From assembly GCA_050953405.1 (NCBI GenBank), contig JBMNMP010000001.1:372001-436000 (forward strand): DNA of 64,000 nucleotides, in the 5' to 3' direction. This DNA is from RUG100 sp050953405. Lineage in GTDB: Bacteria > Bacillota > Clostridia > Peptostreptococcales > Anaerovoracaceae. This document shows positions 7,783 to 15,315 of the stretch, in pieces. Every line of letters begins with the position of its first letter. The first letter of the stretch is position 1. A program made the position numbers and the translations under genes. The notes beneath the pieces were generated by a model that saw only the letters and a program-made list of their open reading frames with translations, was not told where the DNA came from and searched no databases.

Positions 7783-10069
7783 TCCATACCTCCTCCAGCT
7801 TGATGCTCATCCTGTGGGTGTAAAGATTTCTGATGTCATAGATCTTACCGCCGTCGTCATCTTCGGTCACTGCATACTCCACCCAGCAGGTGATGTTGCC
7901 CAGCTCGCGGTAGCACTTGTAATTGCCGCTCTCAGGATCGATTGTGCGGCGGCCGTGTTCTTCGCCGGCTTCCAGCGTTTCGCAGATGTCAGACTCCAGC
8001 AGGCGCAGCGAATCCATCTTCTGCTGCACTTCGGGATCTATTTTCAGCTTGTATCTGTTTTCTTTCGGTTTCTCAGTCATTTCTTCACCGAGCACCTCCT
8101 TCATCAGACGTTCCTTGGTAATGACTTTGTTCTTGCGGCGCTGTGTCTCCGTCGGATGGCCGCAGTCTATGTTGAAGAGCACATCGAGGATGTGGCGCGC
8201 CTCCTTGCCGCGGTCGCGGAAGATGTCGCGGCAGTTCACACAGTAAACTATATAGGGATCCTCAGAGAGAGCACGGCGTTTTGCGTTTTCATGCTCTATG
8301 AAGCCCGGATCGGCGATCTGTCCCAGCCCGCCGTAACCGCAGCATCCGGGATCCTCAAGGGGCGTCATCTCGCCGCCTACCGCCATAGCCGAGAGCTGTC
8401 TCACGGCATCCTTCATATCATCGTAGTGGCGTGCCTGGCAGGGGTCAAAGACCGCCCAGTCGCCATCTACGCCGGCACCCTCAGGGAGGCCAGAGGAGGC
8501 GAATTCCTGTGCCATGATCTCATATATGGAGATGATCGGGATCTGCGGCAGGTATTCGTTCAAATGCTTCATGCAGGAAGGGCACGCCGTTATCAGCTCG
8601 GGCGAGCCGATCGATTCCCACTCTTCTTTCAGCTTTTCGATCTCTGCGAGGTGCAGCTCCTGGTTGCCGGACCAGTCCGCGGGTATGGTGCAGCACCGCA
8701 GCAGGAGACCTGTGCCGGGGAAGTTTTCCTGCAGCCATAGATAGGGCTTGATCACATAGTCTGGATCGGCACTGCCGAGCCAGCATCCGGGGAAGAAAGC
8801 CCGTGGTTTTGCTGCTGCGGCCTCCGGGGCGATGGTCAGTGCGGCATATTCGCCGTTAGAAAACTCCATATCCCTGATCCAGAACTGGTGGTATCCGCCC
8901 GGGGTCTTGCCCTGGCGATGCAGTATGTATCTGGCATTCTTTATCATTTTGCCGAGCTCGATCGTGGAAGGGCAGGTCTCCGCGCAGAGGCCGCACATTT
9001 CACAGGTGTTGATCAGCCGTTTCGCAGGGTTCTTGGAGACCAGTGATTCGCCGGCCTTGGTGGATACGAAGATCTCATCCCGCATGGTCAGCGGCCACTT
9101 GTCGAGATAATCCACCAGATTGCAGTTGACGCGGCAGGCATCGCACTTGCACCTGATGCAGCGTGCAGCTTCCTGTGCGCACTCTTCCTTGCTGAGGACA
9201 TCCCCTGCGCCCGGCTTTATCGCCGGCGATTCCACCAGCAGATCTTCGTTGGCTATGCAGCGGGTAGCAGGAACATCACCGGGATATTCCAGGTTGCCGG
9301 TCTTCAGGTAATTGACTGCCGCATTCGACATATTCAGGCCGTCCGCCAGTGCGAACATCAAATCGCGGCCGCACAATCTGCCGCCGAGGAATACCGCGGC
9401 GTTGCCGATCTTCGAGCAACCGCTGCCTTCCTCGCCGTCAGGCACGGGGACGCCGAAATCTCTGCCGCCCTTGCCGGTAGCCACATAGATTACATCAAAA
9501 TCGTCGCTGATCTCGCTGAGATCGCTGATCTCGTGGTTCAGCTCCAGCTGATATTCTTCATTCTGCATCTGCAGCTCAAATTCCGCCATATACTCATCGC
9601 GTTCCATCACTTCGGAGAGAGTGCCGCCGATCTCACCGCTCTTCTCGAAGACGGTGACCGGATATTTTTTCGAGGCCATCCTGATAGTGAATCCCAGCCC
9701 CGAGAGGCCGGCACCGACTACTGCGATGCGTTCTTTCTTCGCAGGCAGGTTGAAGGCGTTAGGCGTCTTGCGCTTGGTGCCCGCGATCACAGACTGTTCC
9801 AGCAGCCGTATCTGAACGGGCGTATCTATGATCTTGCGGATGCACTCCTGTTCGCAGTAAGCGGGGCACACGCGGGATACGATCCCGGGGAATGCCATGG
9901 CGTTGCGCATGTTCTTGTAGACAGCGGTCAGCCTTCCCTTGGTCACCCGCTGCTGCAGATCGAGTATGTCCATCTTGAATGGACAGGCATCCGAGCACAT
10001 GGGTATCTCGTGCTGTATGCAGTTGTCGAACTGGTCATAAAATTCCTTGATTATACTATTATCATCCAT
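7754..10069 (-). CDS. Multi-domain FAD/Fe-S oxidoreductase of the molybdenum hydroxylase operon
   Basis: 771 residues, cytoplasmic. Domains in order: a GltD/NfnB-like N-terminal 4Fe-4S domain (CSDACPF and CPAYCEQEC); a FAD-binding fold (VVGAGLSGLG near 117); a ferredoxin-like region (CIRCKCDACRVNC, then CEMCGLCAETCP near 370); and a heterodisulfide-reductase-type CCG domain with TACPSCMKHL, DPCQARHYDDM and DPGCCGYGG. The final 110 residues are an unassigned alpha/beta domain. This layout implies a NAD(P)H- or thiol-linked electron hub serving the Mop-like enzyme encoded upstream. A 127-base gap with a large hairpin separates it from that gene. The domain order is seen directly; the partner and direction of electron flow are inferred. 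Confidence 0.8.
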   Translation of the reverse strand: MDDNSIIKEFYDQFDNCIQHEIPMCSDACPFKMDILDLQQRVTKGRLTAVYKNMRNAMAFPGIVSRVCPAYCEQECIRKIIDTPVQIRLLEQSVIAGTKRKTPNAFNLPAKKERIAVVGAGLSGLGFTIRMASKKYPVTVFEKSGEIGGTLSEVMERDEYMAEFELQMQNEEYQLELNHEISDLSEISDDFDVIYVATGKGGRDFGVPVPDGEEGSGCSKIGNAAVFLGGRLCGRDLMFALADGLNMSNAAVNYLKTGNLEYPGDVPATRCIANEDLLVESPAIKPGAGDVLSKEECAQEAARCIRCKCDACRVNCNLVDYLDKWPLTMRDEIFVSTKAGESLVSKNPAKRLINTCEMCGLCAETCPSTIELGKMIKNARYILHRQGKTPGGYHQFWIRDMEFSNGEYAALTIAPEAAAAKPRAFFPGCWLGSADPDYVIKPYLWLQENFPGTGLLLRCCTIPADWSGNQELHLAEIEKLKEEWESIGSPELITACPSCMKHLNEYLPQIPIISIYEIMAQEFASSGLPEGAGVDGDWAVFDPCQARHYDDMKDAVRQLSAMAVGGEMTPLEDPGCCGYGGLGQIADPGFIEHENAKRRALSEDPYIVYCVNCRDIFRDRGKEARHILDVLFNIDCGHPTETQRRKNKVITKERLMKEVLGEEMTEKPKENRYKLKIDPEVQQKMDSLRLLESDICETLEAGEEHGRRTIDPESGNYKCYRELGNITCWVEYAVTEDDDGGKIYDIRNLYTHRMSIKLEEVWNGKRTETDL

Positions 10070-10107
10070 ATCTCAATTATAATGCAATTCTTATCTAATT
10101 TACAATA

Positions 10108-10149
10108 GGGGAACCGGCTAGAGCGATACTCGCTGTGGCACAGTTCCCC
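10108..10149 (-). repeat. Structured intercistronic hairpin
   Basis: In the minus-strand transcript, 9-base arms at 10141-10149 and 10108-10116 (GGGGAACTG / CGGTTCCCC) enclose a second hairpin AGCGA/TCGCT. It lies in the 127-base gap between the Mop-like gene and the FAD/Fe-S gene. It has no trailing U-tract, so it is more likely an RNA processing or stability element than a terminator. Confidence 0.5.
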
Positions 10150-10196
10150 AATAAGGTTGTTTTGTTATTTTACGACCGCAGTCGTTTCATTTCAGC

Positions 10197-13175
10197 TTAT
10201 TTAGCTACATCCTGGTCTTCCTGACCGGCCTTCCATCTGATGCCTTCCTTGCCCAGGTCACCGAAGGTAACACTGTCCGGCTTGGATGGATCGAGCGGAT
10301 GGTTCTTGATGTCTTCCAGAGCATCGTAGAGGTCGGATCCGAGGAAATACGGATCAGGCTTGTTCGGGTTAGGTTCGCCCTTGGCCTTAGCTTCGATTCC
10401 AGCCTTTACCTTGGCAGGTGTAGCCGGGATCTCGTAGATCCTTACGCCGACAGCGTTGTTGATAGCGTTGATGACTGCCATGTGGTCAGCAGACTGGAAC
10501 GCTTCGCTGGCGCCGGAGGAACCGAAAGGTCCACGCGGGTCGTATCCACCGACATCGATAGCCTTCATGGTATCCGGAATATCCTTGATCGTCGGAACTC
10601 CGCCCTTAGCCATGTTGGTATCCTTGTGTACGTCTTCGTAGTTCTCAGTGAGTGCGAAGCCGATAGCGTGCGACATACCGCCGTATACCTGACCTTCTAC
10701 AGCCTGGATGTTGCCAGGACGTCCGATCCAGTATACGCAGGTTATATCAGAGCACTTGGTCTTGCCTGTCTTCACATTTACTTCTACCTCTGCCATGAAG
10801 AGAGCGTAGGTGTAAGTGTAAGTCGGGTTGCCGGATCCATCGTTCGGGTCCAGATCGTAGAAGTAGTCATACTCGTCCTGAGTAGCCCAGTCTCCGTCAT
10901 ATCTGGTCGGCAGTCCCTCGGCCACCATCTCGTCATATGTCCTGTAAGTTCCATCCGGCTTTCTCATAGCATCGGCTATGTTCTTGGCAGCTACGATGGA
11001 AGCTTTACCGTTTGCGTAGTGTGATCTGGAACCAGCGGATTCACCGGTGTTCGGGCAGTACTTGGAGTCTGTCTGAATCAGCTTGATGTCGTCAGGCGTT
11101 ACTTCGGGGAAGTAAGGCTTGAGAGCTTCCAGTGTGCAGATCAGTGAACCCTGGTCTCCGCCCTGTCCCTGATCCTGCCAGGTGTCGTACTTTCTGAACT
11201 TCGGTCTGTCGCCGGGCATCAGTTCGATAGCTACGTGAGCTTCGTCAACTGCGCCCAGGCCTACGTTGTATCCGCCCCATGCGATGCCGACGCCCTTCTT
11301 GATCTCGTCAGTCGATTCCTTCTTGACTCTTTCCTTAGCTTCTTCGTACAGCGGTCTCAGCTTGTCCATCATCTCTTCCATAGGATAGTGGAGATATTCA
11401 TACTGCTGCAGGTTGGTCTGTCCCGGTCTTGCTATATTGATATAGCGGAAGTCGAAGGGGTCGATTCCAGCCTTCTCGGCCAGCATGTCGACGATAGCTT
11501 CGGATGCTGTGTAAGCCTGAGGTGCACCGTATCCACGGTAAGCTGTTCCGAACGAGTGGTTGGTGAAGGCAACTCTTGCCAGACCGGCGCAGTTCGGCAG
11601 ATAGTACGGATAGTACATGAATCTGAGGATCTTTGTCAGCTTGTCATCACCCAGCTCTGCGAAAGGACCGTGGTCCAGTCCTGCGTCGAATTCGCCGGCA
11701 ACCAGTTTGCCGTTTTCGTCGCAAGCCAGCTTGGCGTTGCAGTAAGTCGGTGAGCGCTTGCCGGACACCGCCATGAACTGAGCGTAATCCATCGACAGTG
11801 AGCACGGTTTGCCGGTAACTCTTACCGCGATACCTACCATAGCATATGTATGTGCGCTCATTGCCCAGCCGAAGGATCCGCCAGTCGGGTTTTCTATTAC
11901 TCTCAGCTTTTCAACAGGGATACCGATGGCTTCTGCCATATCGTCTCTGTCGAAGTAGAGTGTCATTGTCTTGCAGTGTACGCAGAGGTTGTCGTCTTCA
12001 TCGTAGTAACCCTGCATTACGTCGCCCTCGATGGACATGTGCGGTTCTCTCGAGGAATAGAAGGAGCCTTCTACCGAGTAAGCTGCATCTTCGATCATAT
12101 CGGGGACTTCTTCCCAGTCGCCCTTAAGAACAGGCTGCTGCGAATAAACGTTAGGCGGATAGTTGGAAATACCGTCCATCCAGTCGTGGATCTGCTCGGA
12201 ATCCGGAGTTACCGCTTCGAGGTAGCTCATGTATTCGGGCAGCGGTTCCAGGTCTACCTTTACGGCATCTGCGCCGGCCTTGGCGTGATCTCTGGTGTCT
12301 GCGAGTACCATAGCTACGACATCGCCATAGTAGAGTATCTCATCTTCAGCCAGGATGTGATGTGCCTGTACCAGGTCAACTGTTCTCGCTGAGAAACCAT
12401 AAGTCATCAGCTTGTTGGCATCTTTGATGTCATCCCAGGTAACCACCTTGTATACTCCGGGCATCTTTTCAGCTTCGCTGTAATCGATATTCTTGATCTT
12501 GGCATGGCTGTACTTTCTCGGCATTACCAGCTCGATCTTGAGTGTCTCTGCCGGCATGTGCAGCTCTATATCATCACCGTAGTCGCAAACACCGCAGGCC
12601 TTTGCCATAGCGTTTGGTCTGATGAGCGGTTTGCCATAGAAGTTGCCGATGTCCTTTGTCCAGTCATAAGTGATATCTTCAAATGTCTTTTCGCCTCTCA
12701 TGATAGCGGCTGCTTCCATGACGGCGTCTACGATATGAATGTAACCTGTGCATCTGCAGATGTTTCTGTTCTTCTGGAACCAGTCCCTGACATCCTCTCT
12801 GGTAGGATCTGGGTTTTCCTGCAGAAGAGCGTAAGCGGAAACGATGAATCCGGGTACGCAGAATCCGCACTGTACTGCGCCGCAGTGTACCCATGCATAC
12901 TGCAGGGGATGCGGGTTCCTGACTGTACCGATACCTTCGATTGTGAGGACTTCGCTGTATTCCTCCATCTTGCTGATTTTGCGTGTGCACGATCTGATCG
13001 GTTTTCCGTCCAGCAGAACTGTACATGAACCACAGACACCTGTGCCGCAGCCAACCTTGGTGCCGGTCAGTCCGATACGACGGAGTACATCCGAAAGAGT
13101 ATCCTTTTCCGGATCGCAGATGAACATACGGTCAGCTCCATTGATGTTCAATGTGAACTTCTTGTAGTTTGTCAT
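10197..13175 (-). CDS. Molybdopterin-dependent aldehyde oxidoreductase (Mop / xanthine oxidase family)
   Basis: 992 residues from the ATG at 13175, chosen because GGAGG lies 8 bases upstream; an in-frame ATG 45 bases earlier lacks a site. The N-terminal plant-type 2Fe-2S domain (CGTGVCGSCTVLLDG) is followed by the second 2Fe-2S domain (CGAVQCGFCVPG and NICRCTGY). The large Mo domain has GGSFGW and QGQGGDQG for the pterin, and SSGASEAF supplies the catalytic Glu near the C-terminus. No FAD domain is fused, as in Desulfovibrio Mop. It hydroxylates an aldehyde or N-heterocycle; the substrate is unknown. The long leader with terminator upstream suggests control by cofactor supply. Confidence 0.88.
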   Translation of the reverse strand: MTNYKKFTLNINGADRMFICDPEKDTLSDVLRRIGLTGTKVGCGTGVCGSCTVLLDGKPIRSCTRKISKMEEYSEVLTIEGIGTVRNPHPLQYAWVHCGAVQCGFCVPGFIVSAYALLQENPDPTREDVRDWFQKNRNICRCTGYIHIVDAVMEAAAIMRGEKTFEDITYDWTKDIGNFYGKPLIRPNAMAKACGVCDYGDDIELHMPAETLKIELVMPRKYSHAKIKNIDYSEAEKMPGVYKVVTWDDIKDANKLMTYGFSARTVDLVQAHHILAEDEILYYGDVVAMVLADTRDHAKAGADAVKVDLEPLPEYMSYLEAVTPDSEQIHDWMDGISNYPPNVYSQQPVLKGDWEEVPDMIEDAAYSVEGSFYSSREPHMSIEGDVMQGYYDEDDNLCVHCKTMTLYFDRDDMAEAIGIPVEKLRVIENPTGGSFGWAMSAHTYAMVGIAVRVTGKPCSLSMDYAQFMAVSGKRSPTYCNAKLACDENGKLVAGEFDAGLDHGPFAELGDDKLTKILRFMYYPYYLPNCAGLARVAFTNHSFGTAYRGYGAPQAYTASEAIVDMLAEKAGIDPFDFRYINIARPGQTNLQQYEYLHYPMEEMMDKLRPLYEEAKERVKKESTDEIKKGVGIAWGGYNVGLGAVDEAHVAIELMPGDRPKFRKYDTWQDQGQGGDQGSLICTLEALKPYFPEVTPDDIKLIQTDSKYCPNTGESAGSRSHYANGKASIVAAKNIADAMRKPDGTYRTYDEMVAEGLPTRYDGDWATQDEYDYFYDLDPNDGSGNPTYTYTYALFMAEVEVNVKTGKTKCSDITCVYWIGRPGNIQAVEGQVYGGMSHAIGFALTENYEDVHKDTNMAKGGVPTIKDIPDTMKAIDVGGYDPRGPFGSSGASEAFQSADHMAVINAINNAVGVRIYEIPATPAKVKAGIEAKAKGEPNPNKPDPYFLGSDLYDALEDIKNHPLDPSKPDSVTFGDLGKEGIRWKAGQEDQDVAK

Positions 13176-13235
13176 ATAAATTTTACCTCCACATATTAAA
13201 TGATAGAAATGATACGTCACAATCTGTCGGGAGAG

Positions 13236-13266
13236 AAAAACAAAACCCCTTCGCGTCGCGCGAAAG
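13236..13266 (-). terminator. Leader (attenuator) terminator upstream of the Mop-like gene
   Basis: On the minus strand, an 8-bp stem CUUUCGCG/CGCGAAGG with a 3-base loop is followed by GGUUUUGUUUUU. It ends about 60 bases before the start codon, inside the 5' leader. Confidence 0.75.
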
Positions 13267-13462
13267 AGTCACTTTATACACAATACACGGCATCCATCAA
13301 AAGAGGGGTGCCTTATATCAGGTTCTGGATCCTTTCCAAACGCGGGAGGCCCGGTTGTTTCCACCCGGACCCATAGTACTTCCTGCCATAGCATCCACTG
13401 TGCAAGCGAATACAGATGTAGTAGGCAACAAGTCTCGGATCTTTTATTTGATTGTCATTGTA
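13236..13462 (-). ncRNA. Structured 5' leader, candidate Moco-type riboswitch
   Basis: Minus-strand leader of about 285 bases in front of a molybdenum enzyme. Visible elements in transcript order are a GUCCGG/CCGGGC hairpin with a GAAA-containing loop (13370-13349), the run GCCUCCCG, UUGGAAAGGAUCC, a GGCA/UGCC-closed arm (13312-13289), and an intrinsic terminator at 13266-13236. The segment ACCCCU (13308-13303) is complementary to the terminator's 3' arm AGGGGU (13250-13245), so it can act as antiterminator. The GAAA hairpin next to GCCUCCCG resembles what I remember of the Moco RNA motif. The switch architecture is seen in the sequence; the ligand is inferred. Confidence 0.5.
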
Positions 13463-13468
13463 CTAACA

Positions 13469-13497
13469 ATATTATCAGCAGAGATAAAAAAAGACAA
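13469..13497 (-). promoter_or_regulatory. Predicted promoter of the Mo-hydroxylase operon
   Basis: On the minus strand, TTGTCT, 17-base spacer, TAATAT. It would start transcription near 13462. The remainder of 13498-13641 is A/T-rich and shows no gene. Confidence 0.4.
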
Positions 13498-13641
13498 CCG
13501 TTTAGTGTGGCTCAATTTCAAGAATGACGTATAAATATTGAGAAAATTTAGGTAAACAACGTTGCTGTTGGTGAAGCAACATGGCATTTATCTTAACTGC
13601 TGGAAATCAGGGATTTCACGAATAGGGCGGGGACAGAAAAA

Positions 13642-13842
13642 CTACCGGTTTGTTCTCTTGCGCCTGTAAGGCTTGACACAAACCATCCTCAGCCAGCAGA
13701 CAAAAGCAAAATAGCCGCCGCCCATCAGGGCACGGATGAAGATGTGATCGTTCAGCCAATCAACTCGCCAGATGACCAGCACGAAGACGACCAGTGTGGG
13801 AAGAAAAATCCCGAAAAACTTTTTTGGATCTATCGGTCTCAT
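13642..13842 (-). CDS. Small two-helix membrane protein (66 aa)
   Basis: MRPIDPKKFFGIFLPTLVVF, then a second hydrophobic stretch (GGGYFAFVCWLRMVCV) and a very basic tail KPYRRKRTNR. It has an AAGGAGA site 6 bases before the ATG. It has two predicted membrane segments and a positive C-terminus. I recognise no family. It is divergent from the radical SAM gene, with 73 bases between their starts. Confidence 0.6.
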   Translation of the reverse strand: MRPIDPKKFFGIFLPTLVVFVLVIWRVDWLNDHIFIRALMGGGYFAFVCWLRMVCVKPYRRKRTNR

Positions 13843-13915
13843 AGATTCTCCTTTTTTCTATAATGGACTCATTGTATAATCTATCGAAAAGAATGTCAAT
13901 ACAAGGAGAATTTTA

Positions 13916-15082
13916 ATGAAGGAAAACGTGAACCGTACATTTCATATAGGACCCATCAGACCGCCGTCGGAAGCCAACAGCCTTCTTTTGCAGGTGACCA
14001 GCGGATGCACCTGGAACAGGTGCCGGTTCTGCAGCCTCTACAGGCACACCGGGTTCAGAGCGTACAAAGTCGAGGACATCTGCCGCGATATAGACAACAT
14101 TGCCGATATCGCGGAGAAAGTGGCCCGCCATTATGATGGCGCGTGGGACCTGGCGGCGCTCAACTATGAAGCCGGGCTGAAGAGGGACGAGGAAGAAAGG
14201 AGCTGCTATATAATGGTAGCCAACTGGCTGATCAATGGCGGAGAGAACGTCTTCCTGCAGGATGGCAATTCGGTGGTCCTTTCGGGCGGCAAGCTATCGG
14301 AGATACTGCGCTATCTCAAAAAGCGTCTGCCGACGATCAGGCGCATCACTTCTTACGGCAGAGCTGAGAATCTCTCTCGCGTTCCGGCTGAGGCCTTTGC
14401 AGAGCTGAAAGAGGCCGGACTCGACCGCATCCATTCGGGTTTTGAGTCCGGTTCGGATGCCGTGCTGCAGAGGGTCAGCAAAGGGGTCACCGCGGAGCAG
14501 CTGGTCAGGGCGGGCACGAATATACGCGCCGGCGGCATAGAGCTGTCCGTTTATTTCATGCCGGGACTCGGCGGCAGGGATCTCTCCCGCGAAAATGCCA
14601 TCGGCATGGCACAAGTGATCAGTGCCTGCGATCCCGATTTTGTGCGCATCAGGACGTGCGCCATAAAGCCGGGAACGGAGCTGTATGATGACTGGCGTAC
14701 AGGGAAATTCCCGCTGGCCGGCGATGATGATAAGGTGAAGGAGATCCGCCTTCTGATAGAAGAAGCCCGCTTTGGGGGCCGGATCGTCAGTGATCACATA
14801 GTGAATCTGCTGCAGGATGTCCAGGGCCGCTGCGGCTATGGCGGCGGTGATGATCCCGGGGATCGGACGTCCATGCTGGCGATGATCGACAGTTATCTTT
14901 CTATGCCGGGAGTGGAGAGGCGCGTTTTTCAATTGTTCCGTCGCCTCGGCAGGGTGGTCAGACCTTCCGATATAGCGTTCCTGGATGAAGAAAAGGTGGA
15001 TAGCATACGCCGCAAATACGGGAAAATGCCTCAGGATGAGTGGGATATAAAGATGAACGGCATGATAAGCCGATATATCTAA
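13916..15082 (+). CDS. Radical SAM protein
   Basis: 388 residues. The cluster-binding motif near residue 31 is CTWNRCRFC (CX4CX2C spacing), followed by a TIM-barrel-like core with SGGKLSEIL, GLDRIHSGFESGSD and VYFMPGLGG, as in the Elp3/MiaB-like radical SAM superfamily without B12 or TRAM domains. The C-terminal 100 residues are a helical domain with no further cysteine motif beyond CGYGGGDD. It may cleave SAM to modify a small molecule or RNA; no substrate can be named. It has an AAGGAGA site, is divergent from the small membrane protein, and ends before a hairpin at 15145. Confidence 0.8.
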   Translation: MKENVNRTFHIGPIRPPSEANSLLLQVTSGCTWNRCRFCSLYRHTGFRAYKVEDICRDIDNIADIAEKVARHYDGAWDLAALNYEAGLKRDEEERSCYIMVANWLINGGENVFLQDGNSVVLSGGKLSEILRYLKKRLPTIRRITSYGRAENLSRVPAEAFAELKEAGLDRIHSGFESGSDAVLQRVSKGVTAEQLVRAGTNIRAGGIELSVYFMPGLGGRDLSRENAIGMAQVISACDPDFVRIRTCAIKPGTELYDDWRTGKFPLAGDDDKVKEIRLLIEEARFGGRIVSDHIVNLLQDVQGRCGYGGGDDPGDRTSMLAMIDSYLSMPGVERRVFQLFRRLGRVVRPSDIAFLDEEKVDSIRRKYGKMPQDEWDIKMNGMISRYI

Positions 15083-15144
15083 AACGACATAAGTGTTGTT
15101 CAAACAACAAAATATAAAATCATACTATACATATTGAAAAATCA

Positions 15145-15166
15145 AGGGTTTCATATCTGAAACCCT
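15145..15166 (+). terminator. Hairpin between the radical SAM gene and the importer operon
   Basis: AGGGTTTC / GAAACCCT, an 8-bp stem with a 6-base loop. It is followed by GCTTGACATTGTCC and TTTTT. The downstream -35 element overlaps its tail, so it may serve as terminator or as an upstream operator. Confidence 0.5.
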
Positions 15167-15168
15167 GC

Positions 15169-15197
15169 TTGACATTGTCCTTTTTAGAGAATAGAAT
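15169..15197 (+). promoter_or_regulatory. Predicted strong promoter of the ABC-importer operon
   Basis: TTGACA, 17-base spacer, TAGAAT. Transcription would start near 15204, giving a leader of about 112 bases. Confidence 0.65.
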
Positions 15198-15202
15198 AAA
15201 CG

Positions 15203-15315
15203 CGTTGGTGAGAGTGATCGAGGGGTTATCCAGGAAACCAGAGCGGTAAACATTCAGGATTTCCGTCAGCGGCGGAAGGCAGGTCCTGAAAATTTGATAT
15301 GGATAGAGTGACAAT
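15203..15315 (+). promoter_or_regulatory. Structured 5' leader of the importer operon
   Basis: The leader contains a nested hairpin: outer arms TTCAGGA (15253-15259) and TCCTGAA (15284-15290), inner arms TTCCG (15261-15265) and CGGAA (15273-15277). It lies between a strong promoter and the lipoprotein gene. It could be a ligand-binding element for the transported compound, but it does not match the cobalamin-riboswitch landmarks I know. Confidence 0.35.

Noticed and set aside
13169..13534. Plus-strand open frame across the Mop leader
   Set aside because: No ribosome-binding site, no recognisable product, and it lies over a well-structured minus-strand leader.
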